DNA of 64,000 bases from Pyronema omphalodes (Eukaryota > Ascomycota > Pezizomycetes > Pezizales > Pyronemataceae): contig JAJJXM010000009.1 in NCBI GenBank assembly GCA_024516155.1, positions 186,001 through 250,000 on the forward strand, read 5' to 3'. Both the position numbers and the translations under genes were made by a program. Within the stretch, counting starts at the first letter, position 1. Every line of letters begins with the position of its first letter. Below are positions 49,071 through 60,522 of this stretch, piece by piece. Below the pieces are notes generated by a model, which was not told where the DNA came from, ran no database searches, and saw only the letters and a list, made by a program, of their open reading frames with translations.

Positions 49071-49301
49071 ATTGGGACTCCGGTATGTATAAGCGAACTG
49101 TTCATGGGTGTGTCAAGATTCTAGAATTCTAGAATTCTAACTCCCGACTCCCGACTCTGGACTCTGGACTCTTGACTCAGAGTTTGGAAATTAAGTTTTT
49201 TGTCGAAATGTATTGGGCCAGCCAAAGAGTGAAGTTGATGTGATGTGGATTTAAGGTTATAGTTATGGTGTAACTATAGGAAAATCATAATGCACCATAT
49301 G

Positions 49302-49334
49302 CATATGGTGCGTATGGTGCGTATGGTGCGTATG
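49302..49334. repeat. TATGGTGCG nonamer repeat
   Basis: Three to four perfect copies. Confidence 0.85.
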
Positions 49335-49733
49335 TATATATGGAGCCCATATCAAAAGTCTAGATCCTTTCTTCGATGGATCAAAACTCATTGATCAAGG
49401 AGAGTACGTATACAGCGTTCAGCCGCATCAACTGTATGGCTTGTGCGACCGACGGTGATTTTCTTGATTTCTTGATTTCTGGATTTCTGGATTTCTTGAT
49501 TATGAAGAGCCATGTTGCATAGATTGTGTGGTATTGGAAACTTGATTCATATGTAATATCTTTGTAGTGCGACGTTGATTTTAACTCCCCGATTCCCGCG
49601 AAGAGAAAAGATTAGATTACCGATATCCAGATTACCGAAGTGAAGTCGGAGAATTGGAAGATTCAGATGCATGTAGGGTGCATGCATACATAAACCATAT
49701 CTGGTAGCATCGATAGATAATCGAGATCTTAAG

Positions 49734-49796
49734 ATGTTGAGATGTTGAGATGTTGAGATGTAGAGATGTGAAGATGTAGAGATGTGGAGAATTGAG
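49734..49796. repeat. GATGTTGA/GATGTAGA repeat
   Basis: About seven imperfect 8-bp copies with two alternating variants. Confidence 0.8.
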
Positions 49797-49860
49797 ATGG
49801 CTTTATCGGCTGCTGGTTGATGGTTGCTGGTTGCAGTACGTGTGGCTTAAGTCTTGAGTG

Positions 49861-49906
49861 GATCCGGATCCGGATCCGGATCCGGATTTGGATCTGGATC
49901 TGGATT
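49861..49906. repeat. GGATCC-containing hexamer repeat (GATCCG then GATCTG)
   Basis: Four GATCCG units grade into GATTTG and GATCTG. The unit contains the palindrome GGATCC. Confidence 0.85.
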
Positions 49907-51252
49907 ATTAACCTTAGTAGTCGATAGATATGATTATTAATATCAATAGACATAACGATAGGCGTATGTTTTTTATCGATAGGGGCCGGATGATATATCG
50001 ATAGGAGTATTAATCATTGACGATGCACCGGAAATAAAGTTGATCCACAGGTGCTATGACATAACCCTAAATTAATCGCATGAGGAATTGGAGTAATATA
50101 TAACTGAAACATGATTCTCGATTCTTCTTGATCATTTAGGATAGATGAATAAAGATGGTGCACAGCGCAGGTGATCTAGGGGGGAGGGGATATATTAATT
50201 TATTAATCAAGGGGATAAAATAAAGGTTGTGGGTTGTAGGTTGTCGATTGTCGATTGTTGATAGGAGATTGCGAATTTTCAATGGGAGATTGTCTATTTT
50301 GGGTTGTGGGCTGTGGGCTGTGGAGTAATCATTAAATAAAACAATGATGTTAACAGTCATGGTCATGTCGAGTAATCATTTTGATGCTGGATGTTGATGC
50401 CGATGCCGACAGATGCAGCATGGGACGGGCCGCTTTTGATGTCCGAGGCTCCAAGGCTTCGAGTAATGGGTTTCGGTTTGAGTTTGATGGTGAAAGGGAT
50501 CCAGAGTCTGTGTATGGTTTGTGAACTTTGGATACTCTGGAGGTGCCGTGTTAAAGGCCTGGAAAGATGCTGAGCGTTTGTCCTAATTGGATGCCTTGCC
50601 TATGGAAACCGAATTTCATGATTCATCGACCCCGAGACTCCGAGTGATCAATGACCAATTACCTCCTACATAGGTAGTTTGATACGGGCGGGTTCGAGAA
50701 CGGGAGTAATCCGATCATCTCTAATCGTTATGATACTGTGTGACAACTAACAACCGTGCTGATTCCCATGGATTCGAGTATGTATGCAACCGAGATCCGG
50801 ACGAGGCTTAATTTTGGTGTACCGTATGTGCATTTCCTGGGTTCGGGGTAAAGACGGAAAGTCGGGAAGTCGGGAATTTAGGAAGTCGGTATTGGATTGA
50901 ATCAAATTGAGTTGGATTGGATTGGATTGGATTGTTGTTTCTGTATATGTATAATCGTGCCATGGCGACGTTTATTATTATTGAGACGAACCTGTAGAAT
51001 TCGTAACAATTATTTGTTGCATCCACCGTATATGGTTGTTGTCCCCCCTCTCTCCCCCTTCAAAATTGGTTGGAATTAGTTGAAATCGGTTGAAAACTCA
51101 AAAGCAAAATAATTACTGTTGGATCCCAATTCATGTCATCTGTATTCTTCTCCAAACTCCAATAGTTCCACAAACCACAGGTGTCACACCACCTTTGGCT
51201 TCTATCCGATGACATAGCAAAACACCTGCAGCATACAATTCTGTATCAAGAT

Positions 51253-51348
51253 TCAGAAAGAGAATTTATTGGTATAGTAAACGATTGCCAGAAGTAGCAA
51301 GGCGAGAAAAGTTGTGAAAAGTAGGAGGGTATCAGTTGCTGTATCCAT
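51253..51348 (-). CDS. Candidate 31-aa single-pass membrane peptide
   Basis: An ATG with A at -3 and G at +4 opens a 31-codon frame. It has a short polar start (MDTATDT), a strongly hydrophobic middle (LLLFTTFLALLLLAIV) and a polar end (YYTNKFSF). The frame is open upstream to 51573 but the upstream text is low quality. The leader just upstream is A/T-rich. No known small protein is recognised; it may be chance. It is given because it combines good start context with a clean helix-length hydrophobic stretch in an otherwise empty region. Confidence 0.25.
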   Translation of the reverse strand: MDTATDTLLLFTTFLALLLLAIVYYTNKFSF

Positions 51349-53347
51349 TTTTGAAAATTTTTTTCTTTGAAGTTTTTGAAATTTTAGTGAGTTTCTGATG
51401 TGTGGTGAAGTTATATATTGATATCCGAAAGGTTGAGTTGTTGAAGTTATTGAAGACGAGGTTCTTAAGTTGACTTGCTGAGGCTTATGAATGAAATTTA
51501 GATTATGGTATTCGGGTGTTACGGAATGGGTCTCGGATCTCTGGACATCTGGTTTCGAATAGAGTTGGTACAACGGCTATGCACACGTGGGAGGTGGCCT
51601 TCTAGATCTTGAGAAACACGCAAGCTTTAAAGACTGGGGTTGTGGGTCAGACGGGAGAGTGGGATTTTAGACAAGTATACTTAAGTCGTCTAGCGGGGAA
51701 AGTTGTTGAAGATTCAGGATATTGTTTGGATCTTGTGGAATATGAATTCAAAACAGCCTATTGGAGATATATTATTTACCCCGTATGAAAGCCTGTGCAC
51801 AGTTGCTCGGCTTCGTGAGAATGAATTATCATTAATGGTGCGGGTAAAAAGCTGTTGTGTCTCCAAGTAAAGCTGCCTTCGAGGAAGTGTTCAGCTGAGA
51901 TATTGTTAGTGATTGGGATGAGCGGAGGTTTGTTGGTTGACTCTTCACCGGCTCGAGTAACAGTGGTTACTACCATGTTTATTCATTGACTCTGTGCAAC
52001 CCGACTCCAAATTGCTACCCCAACTCCCAGAAAGCATTTCTCCAACGCAGATTTGACGATATTTGTCCTCCCTAATCTCACTTTCAGCCATTACTATATC
52101 CTCATATCACAAGCGCTAGCTCCGGCGAGTCATTCTCGTGAACCCGGAGGCTTCACCGGCTTACGCTGCTGGGATCTTGCAGGCTATAGAAAGCTTAAAA
52201 CTGTCGGTTGTACTGAGATATATTGCTATATATTACTTTCATATAATTTTGCGTATAGTTGAGTCCAGTGAGATTGTAGTTTGTCTGCAGGACCGTTGCT
52301 TATAGTGAGTTTGCCCGGAGAAATACCAAAAGAATGAAATCTACACCGGAAGGAGTTACGCAATGCTTATCTTCAAAGTCAAATGTCTAATCAAACAACA
52401 CCTCCGTGGAGAATAAGTTACACTCATTAATTTTAAGGCATTCCAGACCTTCAATCAACCCTGTTACGATCTCTCGGCTCCGATAACCCTACTGCTTTCA
52501 AGTATGTATTGTAATCAGATTAGGGTACAACCTCATCAACCCGGCCAAATCCGAACCCTACGAATATGTGTTGCCCAACGAAACATTCACCGGAACCAAA
52601 GCCGCGCCTCGGCGTACGTACGCAATTCTCACGTTACGTCTCTCGGATACATTCCGTTTCTCATCACCCCGCTTTATCAACTTGAAGACTGTAGTTATTT
52701 CGAGTTGCGTGAATTTATGAACATCATACTTACATCACGGCCAATGTTGTACTGCACCGGGAATGCAGATATTGAGGCGCAGCCATGCATGCTAGGAGTA
52801 TCCTGTTCCTGAAATTCGGAACGTCGCGGAAACTGTGCTGCTTTTGGCCGGTGGTCAAGTTGACATCGGGCCGTTTGAAGTCCAAGAGTCTGGAAGGCTG
52901 TGCAAAGACGTGCAGTGTCTGGGCGTTGCAAACTTTCTCCTGTCTCGAATTTAACATGTTGAACTGCAGCGCAGTATGTATAGTTTTGAAGCATGAATCA
53001 GCTTGACGAGTGTAGATATGGAAGATACGATAATGGAGCAAATTGAACAAATGGCTGAATGTTGCCCTTTCAGGCTCAGTTATTCCGTAATCTGCTGACC
53101 CGGGACGGAAAATCCACAGTTCTGAATAGTAATCACCAACCCTACAAACAAGCCCTACTCGGGTAGATTATATGACGTTTCCCACCAAAACCTTATTTTT
53201 CTCCGCGGATCAACGTCCCACTCACATGTTGCGCGCTCTTGCGGTCAAGCACAGCTCACACAACTTTAATTTACGCGACTAATCTTTCTTGAGCGCGCGT
53301 AACGGAGCCGCGTGAGTCGACGATGTGATATCAGTACGAGGTGCTGG

Positions 53348-53406
53348 ACAAAAGTGACCGTCACCTCGTGCGGCGCTTAGCACAGAAAAGTGACGGTCAC
53401 TTTTGT
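53348..53406. repeat. Perfect 17-bp inverted repeat with 25-nt loop
   Basis: Left arm 53348-53364 and right arm 53390-53406 are exact reverse complements. Each arm also contains an inner palindrome, GTGAC-N-GTCAC. The loop is GC-rich. Confidence 0.95.
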
Positions 53407-54561
53407 CACGGTACCGTATGCTTGTAGAAATGCAAAAGTGTTTCCATAATCCGGCACGTGCGTTGTTTCTCTTCATCCTTTCGTTGAAACGAACATATCG
53501 GATGTTTATCGCTCATGATCATCACTGGCCTCCAAATTAGCAACAATTTACCCCGCCTCGCTCATCCGCATCCAGTCACCGGTTGCCTATGATGTGAGGC
53601 CCTGAATATCGAAACTTGGCGAACATCTCCCATCGAAGATCCGCAAATCCGCAAATCCGTAAATCCTCTAAGCCCTGACGCAATGGGGTTCCCTAATCTT
53701 GGCAGGCTACTTCACGAGCTGTCAAGCTTCTTGGCACGGGAAACATTCCGCATGTTGCCAAAATTGGATGCTTTTGTTTCTTCGGGACGTTGCTAATTCG
53801 CTGCTTCTAGTTTTCAGCCTCTCGGCGAACCCGCGCATTTCAGGGAATATGTGGAAATGTCACCAGTCTTGACGTTCGAGCGTTGACGGAGCCAACCGTT
53901 TTTTTTTACTGTTCAGCTTTAATTTATCGATTGCAGGGCTTGGTGCTCTATATACGGACGCCGAGGAATCCTTTGGTTTCCCGCGTGTTGATTCGTCTGA
54001 TCACTTCGATATTCGTAACCAACACCGCCCCCGCTCTTGGTATCTTCTCAGCCCGTACCACTGCCAACTCGTCGGCGAGCACAATCTGCGACATTCGCAA
54101 CGTCTTGGCGAGTCTTGACACCTTGGGCTGTCGTTAGCAGACGATTAGCAGCCCTTCTCAAGCCATGAGGTTGAATTAAGCTTGGCCGTGGCGTTGTTGG
54201 CATGATTTTGATTGGATAAAATCGAGTGGTGTCACACGAGCAATTTCTTTTTCCGTCCAGAATTGGTGCGCTTACCTTGGTGGAGTTTCCCCTGGTTCCT
54301 TAGACTGTAATTTTGATGGTCCATTTTCGGTGTTGTTTGGTCGCATTTCGTACTCACGTTCGTTCTTTTTTCAAGATATTTATTCCGTTAAAATCCGGAG
54401 TCGGACGTCGACAGGCTATAACAGACTGCTCTGGGCTGCAGCTAAATTGCTATACCTTTCCCCTGATTCTTGCACAGTAGTCTGGTGTTGGAACTATATA
54501 ACACTTCGATCAATCCCCAAGAGTTGATGGGGGGTAGGAATAAGAACTCAGAACGGCAGCA

Positions 54562-56145
54562 ATGGGTTATGAACACAGACCAGCGGCGGCGTGGATGAAC
54601 ATCGGTAAATCTCGTCGACGGAGATCGTTTCTATTCGCCTTAGCAACCATTGCAACTTTTTGCTTCATTCTCAGGCTTGCTCTAATAACACAAGACAAAT
54701 GGCGTTTTAACAGCGCCTGCACAACACCTAAGGCCGTCCCAGATGATCCTCCCCGGCTTACAATAGACGACGTAAGTTCTTCTCTTTCTTCCACGACAAA
54801 ACCTGATGGAAGTTGGAACCATATCAAAACCCTCATGGACGACATCCTTGCGTGAATCTCTCCTCTGACGGAAAACCATCCTCAGTTTCTAAACCCGGAT
54901 CATACTCTCTCCCGTACCATGAATACAACTACACAAAACTTCGAGCCGGACTACATCTTCCTCCATAAACTTGGCCGTGGCTACGAAGGTCAAGCCGATA
55001 TCTATCACCATGTCCCATCCAACAAAACCGTCGTCATCAAAACCTTCTTCTCCATGACCCGCGATCAACAACTCCCCTACTCTGTTCTCGCATTATTAGA
55101 GAAAAACAACATAACCATCTCCCGCTGGCCTGTAGACCTCTCCGCCACCTTACGCCGCTACACCGGAAGTGACAATACCTACCGCTTCTCCATCTCTGAA
55201 ACCGACGACGAAGACAACGAAGTCGATACCAGCAATACCAATACAACTTTAACAACTCCCAAAGACGGCACCATCCACCCCCTAGATATTTTTCACGTCC
55301 CCAATACCCCTCCCCAAACCCATCCCTGGCGCATGGTTCTTCCTCTCTACCCCGGTTCCCTAGATTCCGTCGCCTCCACCACCGCATTCCTAAACTTAAC
55401 CACCGCCGACCTAGATTTCCTCTACCGACCGCATTTCTCCGCCATCTTCCGAACCTTAGGCCAAATGCACCAAACCACCGAATACACCGGTTCCCTAAGT
55501 GCCTCCGACTTCACCATCAACGGGTTCTGTCACGACGATGTGAAACTAGATAACATATTCCTCAAGAATCGACAACATGAGCTACTAGTGGGTGATATGG
55601 GACAAGTTAGAAGCTTAGAACATGATTGGCATAAGAGTAATAAATGGGAGTGTAGATTGATTGATGCACATAGAAGTTGGAGGACTTATTTAACGCTGTT
55701 GAGAGAGGGGAGTTTGGGGGCGGAATTTTCTGCGGGTCAGGAAATGGGATTGGATAAGAAGGAGGATCAGTCGGCCTGGGGTGCTCAAGGGGCTTTTGGT
55801 AGAGATCTTATGGAGGGTAAGGTCCAATGGGCAAAGGCTTATTGGAGCTGGAAGGTACAGAAGACGCTACCCCAGGATTTCCCGGAAGGAGGATGGTGGG
55901 ATGAGGTGCCGGAGGGGGTGGTGATGGTGCCGACTCCCAAGGGACCGATAGGTATGACGAGGGAAGAGGCGATTGAGTATATTGAGGGGGTTAGGATGGA
56001 GTTGGGGGAATATAAGAAGGCGGTTAAAGCAGGAGTGGCGTTAGAGAAGCCGTGGTGGTGGTGGGAGGTGAAGAGGAATAAGTTGCCGGAGGAGGTGGAG
56101 AGGGAATTGAAGGTTATTGATGGTGCGGTTTTGGTGGGAATGTAA
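54562..56145 (+). CDS. Membrane-anchored protein-kinase-like protein with altered catalytic motifs
   Basis: Two exons, 54562-54771 and 54886-56145, giving 489 aa. The 114-bp intron has a strong GTAAGT donor, a CTGAC branch and a CCTCAG acceptor; it is a multiple of three and contains the in-frame TGA that otherwise splits the gene. Residues about 22-42 (FLFALATIATFCFILRLALI) are a membrane anchor after a basic SRRRR, suggesting type II topology. The kinase-like part has a Gly-rich loop (GRGYEG, 100-105), VAIK-like VVIK (K122), HDDVKLDN for HRDxKxxN (H286-N293) and GDMG for DFG (D307). The putative catalytic Asp288, Lys290, Asn293 and metal-binding Asp307 are present, so it may still bind or use nucleotide. 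The C-terminus is rich in Trp/Glu/Lys. No partner or pathway is evident. Confidence 0.8.
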
Positions 56146-57920
56146 TGGGTTGCTTGGTTTGCGTTTGTATTTTTGGCGTTGGAGTTTGTGGTTTGGAATA
56201 GCACCTATGAGGTTTAATAAGCTGATGGTTCCCCCGCCGTGATAATGCTATGATAATTTTCGAGCTACCGCTGGAGATTTGTGACTTGCTAAGGCTATCA
56301 TTTGCAAATTGAGGGTTGGGTATTTGATCTTTAAAAGATCAGTACATCGGGAGAGAGGTTGGAAATGGCGGGGATGGAGAATCCTTAATCAAATGATTCT
56401 AAGAAATCATGATAGATAGAATGGTACAGCAATAGGGCGATGAAAATAAATGGGGAAGACCAAATCATTGTTCACGAACAAGGGAAAAGAGTGGGAGATA
56501 ATTGAGGAATTAGTGCAAAAGTTTTCTCGGTAAAATTGTCTCGCTAATTGTGGCCATAAATTTATGATTGCATATTCCATTTACCGGCGAGTTTTTCTGG
56601 GTGTCGGTCAGATCAACCTGGTAGCAGGAATTTTGGAGTACATCAAACTCCTGCTCAAAACGATCAATATCTCGACAATTAGAAGCATTATTCCATGTCG
56701 TTACGAAGCTAAATTGATAATCCTCATGCTGATAATGTCATAGGCTCCTAAGAAAAAAGGATGTACAGAAACGTTTCCTCGCTATATATTCGAATCTTTA
56801 ATATTTCGGAAGATGAGTAATATGAAGATTTTGGAACTTCAGGAAACGCTGTGATTATGTAACATCTCGTAGGAAACCGGGGGAAATATATTCGCTTGCA
56901 CCGAGTGTAACAACAGGTTATGAGGTAGCTAGATCACGTCTAGGTTGATGACGAAGACCGTGGTTGGATGATTAAGGGCTAAAACACGCCTTCTAGCTCT
57001 ATCAAATTACTGAGGAAGAGGGATAAGATTTGGTGTATAAGAGTCGAAATAATGAGTCCCAACATTATACGGTGTTGTTTAATCTATCACGTTTAAAGAG
57101 CAGAAAACTTCGGAAAGATCTTTGAAGCAGGGTGTATATAATACCGATAGCATGCATGCTGAGCTTATTAATAACGGTGTGAGTTGCCGAGGTACCACTA
57201 TTGAAGACACTACTGATATCAAGTAAATGTGAATCCACGTTTTTCTATTTGACTGCTATCTAATGGCGCGAGTCCGACAGCCGTACTATTATTGCTGAAG
57301 CGTATGTATGCTGGATACGAGTTTTCGTTCGGAATTTCCACTTTTGTAACCCATTGAAATTATCTTTTTTCCCGGCCTTACCTTCTTCCTGCTGCTCGCG
57401 TATATATCAAACTTCATCACGTTAATCAGAACTGATCTTCCAGTCGTTAAAATAAAGAGCCCACCAAGTCAGCCTTATCAAATGTGTCCAAGTACTCCTT
57501 CTCTTTAATCCAATATTTAACCACAATTTACCCAGAAATGCTATTGACAAGTCTAAGTCTACTGTAAGGATCCTCTATCAAAGGGATTAATTGTAAACTA
57601 TTAACTCACATGCGATCACTCGGTACAGGCATGGCATATGATTTGAGCCAAAGGAAATTCGGTAAATATTGGAATTACTGATCATAAAATACGTAGGAAT
57701 TTCAGCATAAACGCTAGGAATAAAGCGCTAGTATCTCTAAAAAATGCAGGCTGGGGTCATATGTGTTTCGACGTGGCAGCGCTTAAGTGGGATGGAATGC
57801 GGGCTGTGTCTAGGCAGCAGAAGGCCTATCATTTTTTTGCGGGGTCAAACAGATCACTTAAATCCGTCTCTGTTGCCCAAACCCCCGCTTTCAGCATTAC
57901 AGTCGGAATCCACGTCAACA
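56146..57920. other. Intergenic, AT-rich; nothing recognised
   Basis: It lies between the kinase-like and DUF4238 genes. No frame with motifs was seen. An open frame in phase with the DUF4238 start extends up to an ATG at 57744, but its text is unlike coding sequence. Confidence 0.55.
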
Positions 57921-60522
57921 ATGGAAGCGAAATCACAGTATCACCACTATATTCCTCGGTTTGTGTTGAGGGACTTTGCAGCGGATCCGAAGGGGTATGG
58001 CTGTCTTCTTACTTATTTTAAGGTCGAAAAAGGAGTACTAATAATGGAAAAATAGGGAAAATCAAGTTCCTCCTACTGCGGCTCCGAATATAGTGACTGA
58101 GGGAACGGCGGATTTGAAACCGAAGAGGAAGAATCGAAAGAAAAAGAAGAAGAAGAAGAAGCCACAATCGAGTGCATCGAATGCTGCACAGAACAATGAT
58201 GTCGACAAAGGTGATGATAATGATGATGATGAGGAGGATGAAGAGGAGAGGGTTGATCTGGTTACTCAGAAGATGAATGATGTGGACATTGGCAGCGGCG
58301 GACCTTCAGGGCTTTCTGAGGAAAGCAATAAGGCTACTGCAAGAGGGTATGAACTCAAGGGCTCGCTGCGATTCTGATGGAATACATTTACTAATACCTT
58401 GAAGAGCTAAAGGAAAACAACCCTTGAACCCCGCCGAAAAAAAGAATACACCTACTTCTACTCCTCGGCAGGCCAAGCGTAAACCGAAGCACAAGAGAAA
58501 ATACGACCCCGAATCCGATCCCAAGAATCCGTTGATAAAATGCTACGACCTTGACACAATGGCAATCGAAGAGCGGCGCGTAGCTCGTGTATACGGAATC
58601 CAGGACATGTACCGGGACGTTAGTGCAGCAGATATGAATCACATCGAGAACGCACTTGCAACCCTTGAGCAATCCGCGTCACAGGTGGTTCGCCTGATAA
58701 AGGAGTACCAGAACAATCGGCCGACAGCTACCTTAACCCTAACGCGCATCCAACTTAGGCAACTTCGCAAGTTTCTCTTCGTCATGAAGTATCGCACCGG
58801 TGGGTTCTGGAGGAAATACTCCCACACCCTGGAAGAGTACGATACAGCCGTAGATAAGGCACGAGTGGCGAAGTTCATGCGAAAGAAAAAACTGACCAGG
58901 CCAATCGATGTATGGCTACGGACAATGAAAGTTATACTTGATACAAAGATTGATGCGGTAGGTTCCTGGCGAAGAACTGTGATGCAAGAAGCGTTCGAAG
59001 ACGATGCATTGTGGTATATCATGCACATGAGCGAGTCATATCTTGCATTCTGTGAACCAGAGAATGCCGAAGATGAGTTTATAATTACCGAGAATGGATT
59101 CGGCATTTATGAAGGACCTACTTCCTCTAAAATCGATGAAGCGACAGGCGCTGAGAATGATTCTTGGTATACGGAATATCACAAGCTCGCACCTTTGTCA
59201 CCGAAGCTACTGTTAGTTCTCCGATCCAATTATCTGCGTAAAGGGAATGAAGAAGCACTCCGCAAGAATAGAATGCGTCCAGAAGTCACCAACGCCAAAT
59301 CACTGTTCGAAGATCTTCCTCTGGAGCCGGCCACACCGAGTTATGGCATGGCATTTGCCCGTCAGTTTGTTGAGAAGGACGAGCATACGTTCGCGTTCAA
59401 AATCCATAAAGTATCCCGAGAGTATCTGGACCTATTTAATGGCATTCTTCTACAGGAAGCAAGGGAATTAATAACATGGCGCACGGATACTGCCATGAAA
59501 CGAACACTGGATGTGTTTAACAAAAACTCCAAACTTCCATTTAATTCTACGAGTATGTTTATTAAGTTGAAAAGAGATTCTAAACTACGTCTATCCATGC
59601 TACTGAATCCAGAAGTTCAACAGAGAGAGCTCTTTGAGGCGGAAAAAAAAATGCCAAGCAATCCTCGCAAAGAATTTCAGGGATACTTTAAGCTTGGTGG
59701 TACACCGGAGAAGTTCATGGGCGACATGACGAGCGCGAGTATCATACAAGCTGAGCGAAGCGCAATGTTTGATCGAACACCAAAAGGTCCTGAACATCTT
59801 GGAACTCGAAATGCCACAAATCGCCGCGAAATGATGCGGTTTTCAAGGCTCCCTCCACAGGTCATCTACTTCCATGTAAAGCTCTGGCGTTCAAACGCAG
59901 GAAAGAACGCATTTGGGAGGACTCCTGATGTGAAAAATATGGATGGGCCGGAAGATCTTATTGCCGATCGTACGTATTATTATTCCTATATATCCCAAGT
60001 CAGTGCTAATATACATAGTCGCACACATCATCCCGGCAGCTTACCAGAGCCGCTTAATGTTAGAAGCTTCAATGAAGGCATTCTTCCGCGAGGTAAATCT
60101 ACTGCGGCATGGGACCCTCGAGGCCATCATGAGTAGCGAGCAAAATTTATTCTCTCAGTGGGGTGGCATATGTAGCTCATGTAGGCTTTCCTATTCTTTC
60201 GACTGCTATTATTTAATTGACTGACACGCAAAAACAAGGTTTCTTGGAGAACACACCTCTTTACACAAATCTAGGAGAACAAATCATGACATCTAAGCGT
60301 AGCAAAAGGTTGGATGATTCCATACCGCAAATGTTTTATACAGACTGGAGGAACAGAAAAGACATTAAGGAAGCAGGGTTGATAGAAGAGAGATGGGCAA
60401 AAACCGAGGAAGATAAGAGGCTGCTTAAGGAGTTAGTATGGACGGTCCTTTGGCCTTGCGCAGAAGATTTACCTCTACTTCAAGATGGCGCAGTTCCTCA
60501 ACCGGAGTGTATAATTTGTTGA
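57921..60522 (+). CDS. DUF4238-family protein
   Basis: Five exons: 57921-57994, 58056-58346, 58405-59969, 60019-60171 and 60239-60522, giving 788 aa. The N-terminus YHHYIPRFVLRDFA is the signature of DUF4238. A lysine-rich stretch (about 47-62) and an acidic stretch (DDNDDDEEDEEE, about 73-84) follow, encoded by exon 2. The main conserved body lies in exon 3 (RRVARVYGIQDMYRD, FEDDALWYIMHMSESYLAF, FARQFVEKDEHTF). Exon 4 gives AHIIPAAYQSRLMLEASMKAFFRE. Branch points such as TACTAAT and TGCTAAT support the introns. The donor of the last intron is ambiguous (after 60171 or 60180; 788 or 791 aa). Function is unknown in the family. The ATG at 57921 was chosen because the signature follows directly. 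Confidence 0.8.

Larger units (their letters stand above)
48048..54561. other. 6.5-kb gene-poor repeat-rich region
   Basis: No multi-exon gene or domain is recognised. T-rich tracts just after 48300 are probably the LicD-family 3' flank. Numerous short tandem repeats lie at 48.8-50.3 kb. A possible 31-codon membrane peptide lies at 51348-51253 and a perfect inverted repeat at 53348-53406. The last kilobase is the probable promoter of the kinase-like gene. Confidence 0.55.

Noticed and set aside
54562..54855. Separate 97-codon gene ahead of the kinase-like gene
   Set aside because: The GTAAGT donor at 54772 and CTCAG acceptor at 54885 join it in frame to the kinase-like part, making it the first exon.
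57744..57920. N-terminal extension of the DUF4238 protein from an ATG at 57744
   Set aside because: The text before 57921 does not look like coding sequence and the family signature begins directly after the ATG at 57921; not fully excluded.
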